NCBI RefSeq assembly: GCF_025972045.1
Contig: NZ_JAPDHX010000001.1
Location: forward strand, 395,181-459,180
Direction: 5' to 3'
Source: Micropruina sonneratiae
GTDB lineage: Bacteria > Actinomycetota > Actinomycetes > Propionibacteriales > Propionibacteriaceae
DNA length: 64,000 nt
This document shows positions 14,873-23,326 of this stretch, one piece after another (positions within the stretch are counted from its first letter, which is position 1; the number at the start of each line of letters is the position of its first letter). The notes under the pieces are model-generated. The model was not told the DNA's origin and ran no database searches. It saw only the letters and a list, made by a program, of their open reading frames with translations. The translations under genes and the position numbers were made by a program.

Positions 14873-15742
14873 CTACCGCTTCTCGACCGTGACGTTCGCG
14901 CGGGACCGGTCGACCAGCCGCTTGGTCTGGTTGTCGCCGATGGTGGCGAAGGTCAACAGCGCGCTGCGCGACCCGTCGCTGTGCTGCACCACGAGGACGT
15001 CGACGTCGTCGCCGGGAATGTCGGGCAGGTAGTTGATCTGGACCTGGAACGTCATCTCCCAGGCGTCCAGGCCGTCGACGGTGGTCGACTTGCTGGTGCC
15101 GGCCACGAAGCGGCCCTCGCCCCCGTTGTAGAAGCGGCCGACGGAGTCGTCGGCGATCGCCTCGGCCTGTTGTTCGAGGCTGCCCACCATCGAGCGCGGC
15201 TGGATGCCCGCGAGGATGACCTCGCTCACCCACGACGAGGTGATCGTCCGCTGCAGGCCGGTCGCGCAGATGCCCCACGGGATCGTCCGGACGGGGTTGA
15301 CGTCCCAGCGCGAGTCGTCGATCACCGGGACGCTCAGACCGCCCCCGTACAGGCGTCCGTTCACCACCGCCTCGTCGTACTTCGGGCACGGCAGGCTGGT
15401 CTCCGGCGGGCTCGGCGTTGGTGTCGGGGTCGGCGTGGGCGTCGGGGTGGGGCGACTGGTCTCGTCCCAGGCCGACACCGTGGGCGAGGCGTAGCTGGTC
15501 CGGGTGGTCGGCGTCGGCGAACCGCCGAATAGTTGCGGCACCACGATGAAGGCGATCAGTGCCAGCACGACGGCGGCGACGGCCACCATCCACAGCAGGG
15601 GATTGCGCCGCCCACCGCCGCCTCCGCTGGGGGTGGGGCCCGGGTTGGCCGAGAGCTGATCGCTCCAGGACGCACCGTCCCAGTAGCGGTACATGCCCGG
15701 CTGCCCGCCCGGATCAGGGAACCATCCCGGTTGTGCGGCCAT
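14873..15742 (-). CDS. DUF2510 domain membrane protein with extracytoplasmic domain
   Basis: The N-terminus AAQPGWFPDPGGQPGMYRYW-DG (residues 1-30) is the DUF2510 motif of actinobacterial membrane proteins. A glycine-rich linker follows, then a single transmembrane helix (about residues 50-72, LLWMVAVAAVVLALIAFIVV). A low-complexity TPTPTP segment near residue 110 precedes an extracytoplasmic domain of about 170 residues containing several cysteines. Function is unknown. ATG at 15742 is preferred over the GTG one codon upstream. The repetitive GT-rich DNA at 15418-15455 simply encodes the TPTP linker. Confidence 0.75.
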   Translation of the reverse strand: MAAQPGWFPDPGGQPGMYRYWDGASWSDQLSANPGPTPSGGGGGRRNPLLWMVAVAAVVLALIAFIVVPQLFGGSPTPTTRTSYASPTVSAWDETSRPTPTPTPTPTPTPSPPETSLPCPKYDEAVVNGRLYGGGLSVPVIDDSRWDVNPVRTIPWGICATGLQRTITSSWVSEVILAGIQPRSMVGSLEQQAEAIADDSVGRFYNGGEGRFVAGTSKSTTVDGLDAWEMTFQVQINYLPDIPGDDVDVLVVQHSDGSRSALLTFATIGDNQTKRLVDRSRANVTVEKR

Positions 15743-15793
15743 CACTCGCCCCCCGTTCGTCCGCCGGTCATCCTGCCCCGTCCCCGGTTCAGC

Positions 15794-16654
15794 TCACGGC
15801 ACGGTGAGCAGTTCGGCACCGTCGTCGGTGACCACCAACGAGTGCTCGAACTGGGCGCAGCGGCTGCCGTCGTTGGTGACCACCGTCCAGCCGTCGTCCC
15901 AGACGTGCGAGCGGTAGTCGCCCAGGGTCAGCATGGGTTCGATCGTGAATGTCATGCCAGACTCGATAACGGTGGTCAGCGACGGCTCGTCGTAGTGCGG
16001 AACGATCAGCCCCGAATGGAACGTGGTGTGCACCCCGTGCCCGGTGTAGTCCCTGACCACCCCGTAATTGAAGCGCTTGGCGTAGGCCTCGATCACCCGG
16101 CCGATCACGTTCACCCGGCGCCCAGGCCGGACGGCCTTGACGGCCCGGTTGAGCGCCTCGCGGGTGCGGTCGGTCAAGTCCTTGGACGCCTGGTCGACCT
16201 CGCCGCAGTAGAACGTGCCGCAGTTGTCGCCGTGCACCCCGTCGACGAACGCGGTCACGTCGATCTTGACCAGGTCGCCGTTTTCGAGCGGGCGGGTGTC
16301 GGGGATGCCGTGGCAGATGACCTCGTTGACCGAGGTGCAGATCGACTTCGGGAAGCCCCGGTAGCCCAGCGCCGACGGGTAGCCGCCGTGGTCGCAGATG
16401 AACTCGTGGGCGACGGCGTCCAGCTGGTCGGTGGTGACGCCGGGGGCGATCGCGTCGGCGGCGGCGTACATGGCCTGCGCGGCGATCCGGCCCGCGACCC
16501 GCATCCGTTCGATCACGTCGGCGCTCTGCACGTCCGGCCCGGTGTAGCGGTCGGGCGCGGGGCGTCCGACGTAGTGGGGACGGCCGATGCCGGCCGGAAC
16601 GCGGCGCCGCGGCGTCTGCGGGTAGGGCTTGATCGGGGTCACGGGCGCGATCAT
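15794..16654 (-). CDS. map: Methionine aminopeptidase type I
   Basis: Removes the initiator methionine from nascent proteins. This 286-residue protein has the M24A fold with the metal ligands in order: D in VKIDVTAFVDGVHGD, D in GDNCGTFY, H in GHGVHTTFHSG, E in FTIEPML and E in CAQFEHSLVV. The substrate histidine is in SVNEVICHGIPD. An N-terminal extension of about 40 residues (MIAPVTPIKPYPQTPRRRVP) is typical of actinobacterial map paralogues that can bind ribosomes. ATG at 16654 begins this conserved extension; an upstream in-frame start lacks support. It is divergent from the small protein at 16688. Confidence 0.95.
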   Translation of the reverse strand: MIAPVTPIKPYPQTPRRRVPAGIGRPHYVGRPAPDRYTGPDVQSADVIERMRVAGRIAAQAMYAAADAIAPGVTTDQLDAVAHEFICDHGGYPSALGYRGFPKSICTSVNEVICHGIPDTRPLENGDLVKIDVTAFVDGVHGDNCGTFYCGEVDQASKDLTDRTREALNRAVKAVRPGRRVNVIGRVIEAYAKRFNYGVVRDYTGHGVHTTFHSGLIVPHYDEPSLTTVIESGMTFTIEPMLTLGDYRSHVWDDGWTVVTNDGSRCAQFEHSLVVTDDGAELLTVP

Positions 16655-16687
16655 AGTTGGGGGATCTGAGCGACGAGGGGGTCGGGC

Positions 16688-16897
16688 GTGGCCGACGACG
16701 AGTGGTACTGGTGCCTCAAGCATCAGGCGGTGGAGCCGCTGGAGGGCTGCAAGGCCGAGGATCGGCTGGGCCCGTATGCGACCCGCGACGAGGCGTCGCA
16801 GGCGCTGGCCACGGTTCGCGAGCGCAACGAGCGCTGGGACCGTGAGGACGAGGAGTACGAGGGGGACGCCGACTCGCCTTCCGTGCTGGGCGGCTGA
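16688..16897 (+). CDS. Small conserved actinobacterial protein, unknown function
   Basis: This is a 69-residue acidic protein with GTG start, MADDEWYWCLKHQAVEPLEG, then CKAEDRLGPYATRDEASQAL and a charged tail. The WYWCLKHxxVEP and RLGPYxTRxEA motifs recur in short actinobacterial proteins, as far as I recall, and resemble a SPOR-like fold. It lies between map (divergent, 33 bp) and glnA2 (same strand, 71 bp). Coding is credible from motif structure and context, but no function can be given. Confidence 0.7.
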   Translation: MADDEWYWCLKHQAVEPLEGCKAEDRLGPYATRDEASQALATVRERNERWDREDEEYEGDADSPSVLGG

Positions 16898-16928
16898 CCC
16901 CTGTCGAGCTGCCCACCGGGCCTGGGAT

Positions 16929-16944
16929 GTAACGCAACTGAAAC
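16929..16944 (+). promoter_or_regulatory. GlnR-like box upstream of glnA2
   Basis: GTAACGCAACTGAAAC fits the GTnAC-n6-GAAAC half of the actinobacterial GlnR consensus exactly. It is followed by a CAGACT -10-like hexamer (16956-16961) 7 nt before the glnA2 ATG. The same motif lies upstream of glnA1 at 38390-38405. Binding by GlnR is inferred; the regulator gene is not in the window. Confidence 0.6.
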
Positions 16945-16968
16945 ACGTCGCCGGGCAGACTAGCCGGC

Positions 16969-18306
16969 ATGGATAAGCAGACAGAGTTCGTCCTGCGTGC
17001 CATGGAGGAGCGCGACGTCCGCTTCGTCCGCCTCTGGTTCACCGATGTGCTGGGCTTCCTGAAGTCGGTGGCCATCGCACCGGCCGAACTCGAGGGCGCC
17101 TTCGCCGAGGGCATCGGCTTCGACGGCTCGGCGATCCAGGGCTTCGCCCGGGTCTACGAGGCCGACATGGTCGCGCACCCGGACCCGGCCACCTTCCAGT
17201 TGCTGCCGTGGCGCGGCACCACCCAGGGCACCGGCCGGATGTTCTGCGACATCAGACTGCCCGACGGTGCGCCCAGCTTCGCCGACCCGCGCTATGTGCT
17301 GAAGCGCGCCCTGCGCAAGGCCGCCGACATGGGGTTCACCTTCTACACCCACCCCGAGGTGGAGTTCTACCTGTTCAAACAACCGGTGCAGCCCGGCCAG
17401 CCGCCGGTGCCGATCGACCAGGGCGGCTACTTCGACCACACCACCGCCAACGCGGGGGCCGACTTCCGCCGGCACGCGATCACCCTGCTCGAACAGATGG
17501 GCATCTCGGTGGAGTTCAGCCACCACGAGGGAGGTCCCGGCCAGCAGGAGATCGACCTGCGCTACGCCGACGCGCTGACCACCGCCGACAACATCATGAC
17601 CTTCCGGGTGGTGATCAAGGAGGTCGCCGCGATGAAGGACATGTTCGCCTCGTTCATGCCCAAGCCGCTGGAGAACCACCCCGGCTCGGGCATGCACACC
17701 CACCTGTCGTTGTTCGAGGGGGACAGCAACGCGTTCTACGACGCCACCTCCGAGTACCACCTGTCGAAGATCGGCCGGCAGTTCATCGCCGGGCTGCTGC
17801 GGCACGCCGCCGAGATCGCCGCGGTGACCAACCAGTGGGTGAACTCCTACAAGCGGCTGGTCGGCGGTTCCGAGGCCCCGCGGTACATCTGTTGGGGGCA
17901 GAACAACCGCTCCGCGCTGGTCCGGGTGCCGATGTACAAGCCCAGCAAGGGCGCCTCGGCCCGGGTCGAGCTGCGGTCGATCGACTCCGCCGCCAACCCC
18001 TACCTCGCCTACGCGCTGGTGCTCAGCGCCGGGCTCGCCGGCATCGAGAACGACTACGAGCTGCCCGAGGGCGCCGAGGACGACGTGTGGACGCTGACCG
18101 AGCGGCAGCGCCAGGCGCTCGGCATCAAGCCGTTGCCGCGCTCGCTCGACACCGCGATCGGCCTGATGGAGAACTCCGAACTGGCTGCCGAGACCCTTGG
18201 CGAGCACGTCTTCGACTTCGTGCTGCGCAACAAGCGGGCCGAGTACGAGGAGTACCGCGCCCAGGTCACGCCCTGGGAGCTGCGCACCTCACTGCCCGCG
18301 CTCTGA
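16969..18306 (+). CDS. glnA2: Type I glutamine synthetase family protein (GlnA2)
   Basis: The 445-residue protein has the glutamine synthetase fold, with IGFDGSAIQGFARVYEADM near residue 45-65, HPEVEFYLF, GSGMHTHLSLF and the nucleotide-binding RSALVRVPMY-RVELRSIDSAANPYLA. It lacks the C-terminal adenylylation tyrosine motif seen in GlnA1; the equivalent region reads VWTLTERQRQALGIKP. It should therefore not be a GlnE substrate. This is the GlnA2 subgroup, whose members in other actinobacteria may ligate glutamate to other amines. A GlnR-like box and a probable leaderless start lie upstream. It is convergent with the sterol-carrier gene, with one base between the stops. Confidence 0.92.
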   Translation: MDKQTEFVLRAMEERDVRFVRLWFTDVLGFLKSVAIAPAELEGAFAEGIGFDGSAIQGFARVYEADMVAHPDPATFQLLPWRGTTQGTGRMFCDIRLPDGAPSFADPRYVLKRALRKAADMGFTFYTHPEVEFYLFKQPVQPGQPPVPIDQGGYFDHTTANAGADFRRHAITLLEQMGISVEFSHHEGGPGQQEIDLRYADALTTADNIMTFRVVIKEVAAMKDMFASFMPKPLENHPGSGMHTHLSLFEGDSNAFYDATSEYHLSKIGRQFIAGLLRHAAEIAAVTNQWVNSYKRLVGGSEAPRYICWGQNNRSALVRVPMYKPSKGASARVELRSIDSAANPYLAYALVLSAGLAGIENDYELPEGAEDDVWTLTERQRQALGIKPLPRSLDTAIGLMENSELAAETLGEHVFDFVLRNKRAEYEEYRAQVTPWELRTSLPAL

Positions 18307-18307
18307 C

Positions 18308-18685
18308 CTAACCGGCGACCACCAGCGGAAACGCCGCGGACAGGTCGCTGCGGATGCCCGAGGCCCGGACGTCGTGGCGGGCCACGCCGTCGGCCCACGA
18401 CAGCCGGCCGGCCGCCAGCGCGACCAGCGTCTCGGGGGTGCACTCCACCACGTTGGGCGGGGTGCCGCGGCGATGGCGTCCGGCTTCGTCGAGCGCTAGC
18501 TGCACTGCGGCGTACGGGGGGACCCGCAACTCGATCGCACCCCCCGGATACCGCTGGGCCAACGCACCGCAGATCGCCCGGACGAGGCCGGCCAGCTCGG
18601 GCCGGGACAGCGTGCCACCGGCCTCCAGGGCCGCCGCCGCCGAGGCGAGGGCGGCGGGGTCGACGGCTGCGGGCTTGCGGGGCAT
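18308..18685 (-). CDS. Sterol carrier (SCP-2-like) family protein
   Basis: The 125-residue protein begins MPRKPAAVDPAALASAAAAL and ends VVECTPETLVALAAGRLSWADG-ARHDVRASG-RSDLSAAFPLV. The ETLVALAAGRLSW motif belongs to the small actinobacterial sterol-carrier family, whose ligand is unknown. ATG at 18685 leaves 39 bp to the divergent glnE start. A long open frame continues upstream but is antisense to glnE and is not used. The family call rests on motif memory. Confidence 0.75.
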   Translation of the reverse strand: MPRKPAAVDPAALASAAAALEAGGTLSRPELAGLVRAICGALAQRYPGGAIELRVPPYAAVQLALDEAGRHRRGTPPNVVECTPETLVALAAGRLSWADGVARHDVRASGIRSDLSAAFPLVVAG

Positions 18686-18724
18686 GACCCCGACGCTACC
18701 GGCCAGGATCGGTAGCATGCCCGC

Positions 18725-21685
18725 ATGGACCGGACGACGACGACGGCTGGCACGCTCGCGCGGCTGGGCTTCGGTGATCCGCACCGTGCCGCCGACACGT
18801 TGGACGGATGGTTCGTCCAGCACGGCGACGGGTGCGGGCAGCTGGTCGACCAGATCATCGCCTCGGCCGACCCCGACCTGACGCTCAACGGGCTGACCCG
18901 GATCGCGGCCGCACGCCCCGACTGGCTGCCCCGGCTGGTCGCCGACCCGGACTGGACGGCGCGGTTGTGCCGGGTGCTCGGGGCCAGCGTGGCGCTGAAC
19001 CAGCACCTCGGCGCCCACCCCGACGACGCCGACGTGCTGCGCGGCGACGTCGCGCGGCGTCCAGCAGCCGACCTGCGGGCGACGCTGCTGCGGGCGATCG
19101 ATGCAGACCCGGACGCCGCCCAGCCGGTCGCCGAACCCACGGCGTCCGACCGGTTGAGGCTGGCGTACCGCCGCGAACTGCTGCGGATCGCGGCCCGCGA
19201 CCTGAGCGCCGAGGACCCGCTGACCGAACTGCCGGTGGTGGCGGCCGAGCTGGCCGACCTGGCCGATGGCACCGTCGAGGCCGCGCTGGCGCTGGCCCGC
19301 GGCGAAGTGCCGGGCTGGGAGGAGGTCCGGCTCGGCATCATCGCCCTGGGCAAGACCGGCGGCCAGGAACTCAACTACGTCAGCGACGTGGACGTGCTCT
19401 ACGTGGCCGAGCCGGCCGTCGGGGACGACGGCGAGCCGGTCTGCGGCACGGCGCAGGCGGTGAACGTCGCCACCCGGCTGGTCGGGGCGCTGACCAGGGT
19501 CTGCTCCGCGCACACCGCCGCCGGCACCATCTGGCAGATCGACGCGGCGCTGCGACCCGAGGGCAAGGCGGGTCCGCTGGTCCGCACCCTGTCGTCGCAC
19601 CGCACCTACTACGAGAAGTGGGCCAAGAACTGGGAGTTCCAGGCCATGCTCAAGGCCCGGCCGATGGCCGGCGACCTCGACCTGGCCCGCGAGTTCGTCG
19701 ACCTGGTCACGCCGATGGTGTGGCGGGTGGCCGAGAACGACCAGTTCGTCAGCGAGACCCAGGCGATGCGTCGCCGGGTGATCGCGTTGCTGCCGGCCAG
19801 GGAGGCCGATCGCGAGATCAAGCTGGGAGCGGGCGGGCTGCGCGACGTCGAGTTCAGCGTCCAGCTGATCCAGTTGGTGCACGGCCGGGCCGACGAACGC
19901 GTCCGGCAGAAGGGCACCCTGGCCGCTCTCGCCCGGCTGATCGAGTTCGGCTACGTCGGCCGCTCCGACGGCAAGGACCTGGACGCCGCCTACCGGCTGA
20001 TGCGGTTGCTGGAGCACCGCATCCAGCTAGGCAAGCTGCGGCGCACCCACCTGATGCCCGAGGACGAGTTGGGGCAGCGCAGGCTCGCCCGCAGCGTCGG
20101 CCTCGCGGACGCCGAGGAGTTGCGGACCCGGTGGCGGGACTCGACCCGGCGGGTGCTCAGCCTCCACCAGCGGGTGTTCTACTCGCCGCTGCTGGAGGCG
20201 GTGGCGCGGATCCCGTCCGAGGCGGTGCGGCTGACCTCGTACGGCGCTGAGGTTCGGCTGCGGGCACTCGGGTACGCCGACCCGAAGGCGGCGCTGCGGC
20301 ACATCGAGGCCCTGTCCCAGGGGTTGACCCGGCAGGCCGAGATCCAGCGGCAGCTGCTGCCCGCGATGCTGGGCTGGTTCACCGCCGGCCCCAACCCGGA
20401 CCATGCGCTGCTCGCGTTCTGTCAGGTGTCGGAGGCGATGGGACGGACGCACTGGTACCTCCGGGCGCTGCGTGACGGCGACTTCATGGCGGAGCGGCTG
20501 GCCAGGATCCTCTCCTCGAGCCGGTACACCGTCGAGTTGATGATGCGGGCACCGCAATCGGTGGGCATGCTGATCGACGATTCGTCGCTGCGCGCCCGCG
20601 ACCGGGCCGAGATCCTCGCCGAGATGCGGGCCTCGTCCCGGCGGCACGAAGAGCGCGAGGTCGCCGTCCAGCACATCCGGGCCGTGCGGCGCCGCGAGCT
20701 GCTACGGCTGGCGATGGCCGACCTGCTCGGCCTGATCGACCTGACCACGGTCGGCGTGGGGCTGTCCGAGCTGGTCGGCGCCACCATCGACGCCACCCTC
20801 GAGGTGGTCCGGCGCGAATACGAATGGTCGCCGCGGATCGCGGTGGTGGCGCTGGGTCGCTGGGGCGGCTGCGAAATGTCCTACGCCTCGGACGCCGACG
20901 CCATGTTCGTCGTCGAGGACAGCGACAACCCGGACGCGACGAAGGTCGCCACCCAGGTGGTCTCCGACCTGCGTTCGGCTCTGGCCAAGGCCGGCCCCGA
21001 CCCGGCGCTGGAGATCGATGTCAACCTGCGGCCCGAGGGCAAGGGCGGCCCGATGGTGCGCTCGCTGAGCTCGACCACGGCCTACTACGAACGCTGGTCG
21101 TCGACCTGGGAGGCGCAGGCGCTGCTGCGTGCGTCGCACGGGGCGGGCGATGCGGAGCTGTCGGCGGCGTTGCTGGAGTCCGTCGCGTCGCTGCGCTACC
21201 CCGAGGGTGGGCTGGCGCGGCAGCAGGTGCACGAGATCCGCAAGCTGAAGGCCCGGATCGAGGTGGAGCGCATCCCCCGGGGCAGCGACCCGCTGCGCAA
21301 CACCAAGCTCGGCCCGGGCGGCCTCTCCGACGTCGAGTGGGGGGTGCAACTGCTGCAACTCGAACACGCCGGCCACGTGCCCGGGCTGCGCACGACCTCG
21401 ACCCTGCCGGCCCTGGACGCCGCGGTCGAGGCCGACCTGGTCTCGCTCGACGACGCGGCGGCCATGCGGGACGCCTGGACGATGGCCAGCCGCATCCGCA
21501 ACACGGTGCTGCTGCTGCGCGGGCGGGCGTCCGACTCGATCCCGAACGACCCCCGGGAGGCCGCCGCCGTGGCCCTGCTGATGGGCTACGACAAGGGCGA
21601 ATCGAGCCTCTTCCTGGACGAGTACCGGCGCCGGACCCGCCGTGCCCGGCAGGTGATGGACCACATCTTCTGGGGCATGGAGTAG
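18725..21685 (+). CDS. glnE: Bifunctional glutamine synthetase adenylyltransferase/deadenylyltransferase
   Basis: The 986-residue enzyme adds and removes AMP on GlnA1 according to nitrogen status. It has two nucleotidyltransferase domains. The N-terminal one carries GGQELNYVSDVDVLYV (about residue 215) and the C-terminal one GGCEMSYASDADAMFV (about residue 715); both match GxxEL/MxxxSDxD. Each is followed by an RPEGK motif (LRPEGKAGPLVR and LRPEGKGGPMVR). The length is normal for the family. A TAGCAT -10 (18713-18718) lies 6 nt before the ATG, suggesting a leaderless mRNA. It is co-oriented with glnA2 across the small antisense sterol-carrier gene. Confidence 0.97.
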   Translation: MDRTTTTAGTLARLGFGDPHRAADTLDGWFVQHGDGCGQLVDQIIASADPDLTLNGLTRIAAARPDWLPRLVADPDWTARLCRVLGASVALNQHLGAHPDDADVLRGDVARRPAADLRATLLRAIDADPDAAQPVAEPTASDRLRLAYRRELLRIAARDLSAEDPLTELPVVAAELADLADGTVEAALALARGEVPGWEEVRLGIIALGKTGGQELNYVSDVDVLYVAEPAVGDDGEPVCGTAQAVNVATRLVGALTRVCSAHTAAGTIWQIDAALRPEGKAGPLVRTLSSHRTYYEKWAKNWEFQAMLKARPMAGDLDLAREFVDLVTPMVWRVAENDQFVSETQAMRRRVIALLPAREADREIKLGAGGLRDVEFSVQLIQLVHGRADERVRQKGTLAALARLIEFGYVGRSDGKDLDAAYRLMRLLEHRIQLGKLRRTHLMPEDELGQRRLARSVGLADAEELRTRWRDSTRRVLSLHQRVFYSPLLEAVARIPSEAVRLTSYGAEVRLRALGYADPKAALRHIEALSQGLTRQAEIQRQLLPAMLGWFTAGPNPDHALLAFCQVSEAMGRTHWYLRALRDGDFMAERLARILSSSRYTVELMMRAPQSVGMLIDDSSLRARDRAEILAEMRASSRRHEEREVAVQHIRAVRRRELLRLAMADLLGLIDLTTVGVGLSELVGATIDATLEVVRREYEWSPRIAVVALGRWGGCEMSYASDADAMFVVEDSDNPDATKVATQVVSDLRSALAKAGPDPALEIDVNLRPEGKGGPMVRSLSSTTAYYERWSSTWEAQALLRASHGAGDAELSAALLESVASLRYPEGGLARQQVHEIRKLKARIEVERIPRGSDPLRNTKLGPGGLSDVEWGVQLLQLEHAGHVPGLRTTSTLPALDAAVEADLVSLDDAAAMRDAWTMASRIRNTVLLLRGRASDSIPNDPREAAAVALLMGYDKGESSLFLDEYRRRTRRARQVMDHIFWGME

Positions 21686-21767
21686 CCAGATCTTACGGAT
21701 TTCTGGGGGCCGGAGTAGCCAGATCTTCCGGATCTTGTGGGGGGCCTGGGTAGTCAGAGCTTCCGGG
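21679..21767 (+). repeat. Degenerate tandem repeat over the glnE stop codon
   Basis: Three degenerate copies of a motif near GGAGTAGCCAGATCTTCCGG start at about 21679, 21712 and 21748. The first contains the glnE stop codon (GGC ATG GAG TAG). The pattern looks like short tandem duplication of the 3' end of glnE into the spacer. The rest of the 331-bp gap to 22017 holds palindrome copy B and no gene. Confidence 0.6.
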
Positions 21768-21844
21768 TGCCTCGGCTGCGGGGCTGATCTCCATCTCCGG
21801 GCTTCGCTTGGCCGGACTTGGGTGTCGCCGTCCTGGGGCTGGCC

Positions 21845-21944
21845 GTTCTCTGCAACGCCTACTGCTTTCGGGAACGGTGACTACTTTCATGTCGCAACAC
21901 GAAAGTAGTGGGGCTTACTGCCAGTAGTCGGCGTTGCGGAGAAC
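21845..21944. repeat. 100-bp palindromic repeat, copy B
   Basis: This has the same 100-bp length and end sequences (GTTCTC...GAGAAC) as the other copies. The inner arms ACTACTTTC and GAAAGTAGT are conserved, while the right middle section (GGGGCTTACTGCCAGTAG) has diverged. It lies between the convergent ends of glnE and the AbiEi-like gene and, with copy C, flanks that gene. Confidence 0.82.
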
Positions 21945-22016
21945 GGTCATCCAACACGCATGCGGCTCGCTCGGCGCGCATGGGACGCCTGGCGCCCGGT
22001 GCAGCTCGGGTGCCCG

Positions 22017-22880
22017 TCACCCCCAGTTGCGCTCTGCGCGGGCAATGGCGTCCCGGACCCGGTGGGCCAACGTCACCCGCTCATCCAGCAGGTCGGTCGT
22101 GACCCGGACGACCTCCCACTCAAGTGCCCGGATGTCGTCCTCGCGCACCTTCTCGCGTGCGGCAGCGCCGTCCTCGTCGTACTTGGCGAGGCCGTCACAC
22201 TCCACCAGGACGCGGGTTCCCCTGATTCGCCCGTCCGCCCGATAGTTGGTGCCCGGTACGTCGAACTGCGGCTCGATCGACTTTCCCCAGCAGTCGAACA
22301 CGTAGGCGGTGCGTGACTCCAGCGGCGACTCACGCCGTCCGTCCGCGAGTTTGCGGACCATCCGCAGGCGCCCCCGACCCGCATGGTTCCCGAGCAGGGC
22401 GCACCACCGGTCGAAGTCGGCCAACGTGGTCAGCTCCTGGCGCAACGCGTGGTCCAACGCCATCAGTCCCGACACGGGACAGAACAGGGCGGTCTGGGCT
22501 GCCACGAGCGCAGCGTCAATGACGCCACAGTCGCCGACCCGCTCGTGGATGATCACGCCGGCCCGGTTCTGCGCCTTTCCACCGTCGGTGCGCATGAGGT
22601 GAATGCGGCTCCAGTCGGGTCGGTGAACCGGCAACCCCAGCACCGCTGCGCCGGTGTGGTGGCTGGCGACGGTGTCCGGATGATCCTTGAGTTCCACGAG
22701 TGCACGTAGCCGGTGCCACTGTGCTGCGGGCGTGCTGGCATGTGCTGTGTACCAGCCGCGCTTGAGTCGGTTCAAAGCGCCCTTGGACACGGCGCGCCGG
22801 ACGTCCTCCTGCTCGACGCCGCGCGCCCGCAGTTCCGCGGTGGTGAAGATGGTGACCTGGCTCAACTCTGGAGGCAGCAT
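22017..22880 (-). CDS. AbiEi-antitoxin-domain protein with C-terminal nuclease-like (DUF559-type) domain
   Basis: The 287-residue protein has an N-terminal AbiEi-type winged helix (residues about 10-60: IFTTAELRARGVEQEDVRRA, LNRLKRGWYTA). The middle region includes HHTGAAVLGLPVHRPDWSRIHLMR. A C-terminal region is typical of DUF559/PD-(D/E)xK proteins (SPLESRTAYVFDCWG, PQFDVPGTNYRADGRIRGTR, VLVECDGLAKYDED, WEVVRVTTDLL). The acidic and lysine residues of the nuclease core are present (E, D in VECDG, K in GLAKY). No AbiEii nucleotidyltransferase toxin lies next to it, so a toxin-antitoxin role is doubtful. It is flanked by palindrome copies B and C. A related broken copy occurs at 59 kb. Confidence 0.78.
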   Translation of the reverse strand: MLPPELSQVTIFTTAELRARGVEQEDVRRAVSKGALNRLKRGWYTAHASTPAAQWHRLRALVELKDHPDTVASHHTGAAVLGLPVHRPDWSRIHLMRTDGGKAQNRAGVIIHERVGDCGVIDAALVAAQTALFCPVSGLMALDHALRQELTTLADFDRWCALLGNHAGRGRLRMVRKLADGRRESPLESRTAYVFDCWGKSIEPQFDVPGTNYRADGRIRGTRVLVECDGLAKYDEDGAAAREKVREDDIRALEWEVVRVTTDLLDERVTLAHRVRDAIARAERNWG

Positions 22881-22986
22881 GCCTTCAGGGTGCGACCGAG
22901 GTGCAGCAAAGTGTCCACACTCAAGGAGCCTTGTGGATAACGCTGTCGCCGAAAGCCGTCGGTTCGGGCTCTCCCGGGGGCCTGCC

Positions 22987-23086
22987 GTTCTCAGCAACGC
23001 CCACTACTGGCATGAACGGTGGCTACTTTCATGTCACAACACGAAAGTAGTCGCGGTTCCCGAGAGCAGTGGGCGTTGGTGAGAAC
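22987..23086. repeat. 100-bp palindromic repeat, copy C
   Basis: This 100-bp palindrome has outer arms GTTCTCAGCAACGCC and GGGCGTTGGTGAGAAC and inner arms CTACTTTC and GAAAGTAG. It lies upstream of the AbiEi-like gene. Its right 32 bp are continued by tandem copies out to about 23314. Confidence 0.85.
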
Positions 23087-23314
23087 GGCCGACCCCGGGC
23101 TGTCACGGTTCTCGAGAGCAGTGGGCGTTGGTGAGAACGGCCGTCCCCGGGCTGTCCCGGTTCTCGAGAGCAGTGGGCGTTGGTGAGAACGGCCGTCCCC
23201 AGGCTGTCACGGTTCTCGAGAGCAGTGGGCGTTGGTGAGAACGGCCGTCCCCGGGCTGTCGCGGTTCCCGAGAGCAGTGGGCGTTGGTGAGAACGGCCGA
23301 CCCCCCCAACCGCC
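23055..23314. repeat. Tandem array: five 52-bp units from the palindrome's right end
   Basis: The GGTTC that starts each unit occurs at 23055, 23107, 23159, 23211 and 23263, an exact 52-bp period. Each unit holds the right terminal segment of the palindrome (GAGAGCAGTGGGCGTTGG...GAGAAC) plus about 20 bp of spacer (CGGCCGTCCCCGGGCTGT). The units are almost identical, pointing to recent amplification. Together with copy C this fills the 446-bp gap between the AbiEi-like gene and the metallo-hydrolase gene. No ORF of credible coding character was found. It is not a CRISPR array because there are no variable spacers. Confidence 0.9.
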
Positions 23315-23326
23315 GAACCGGACCCC

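Noticed and set aside
15418-15455. GT-rich tandem repeat as a regulatory element
   Set aside because: It encodes the Thr-Pro linker of the DUF2510 protein and is in frame throughout.
13005-15593. An 862-codon open frame on the minus strand across the peptidase gene and beyond
   Set aside because: It is antisense to the catalytic motifs of the papain-like peptidase and out of frame with the DUF2510 gene. It has no motif of its own.
22017-22880. A complete AbiE toxin-antitoxin system
   Set aside because: No AbiEii-type nucleotidyltransferase gene is adjacent. The C-terminal nuclease-like domain points to a different, single-gene function.
23055-23314. CRISPR array
   Set aside because: The 52-bp units are nearly identical throughout, with no variable spacers and no cas genes nearby. 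They derive from one arm of the adjacent palindrome.
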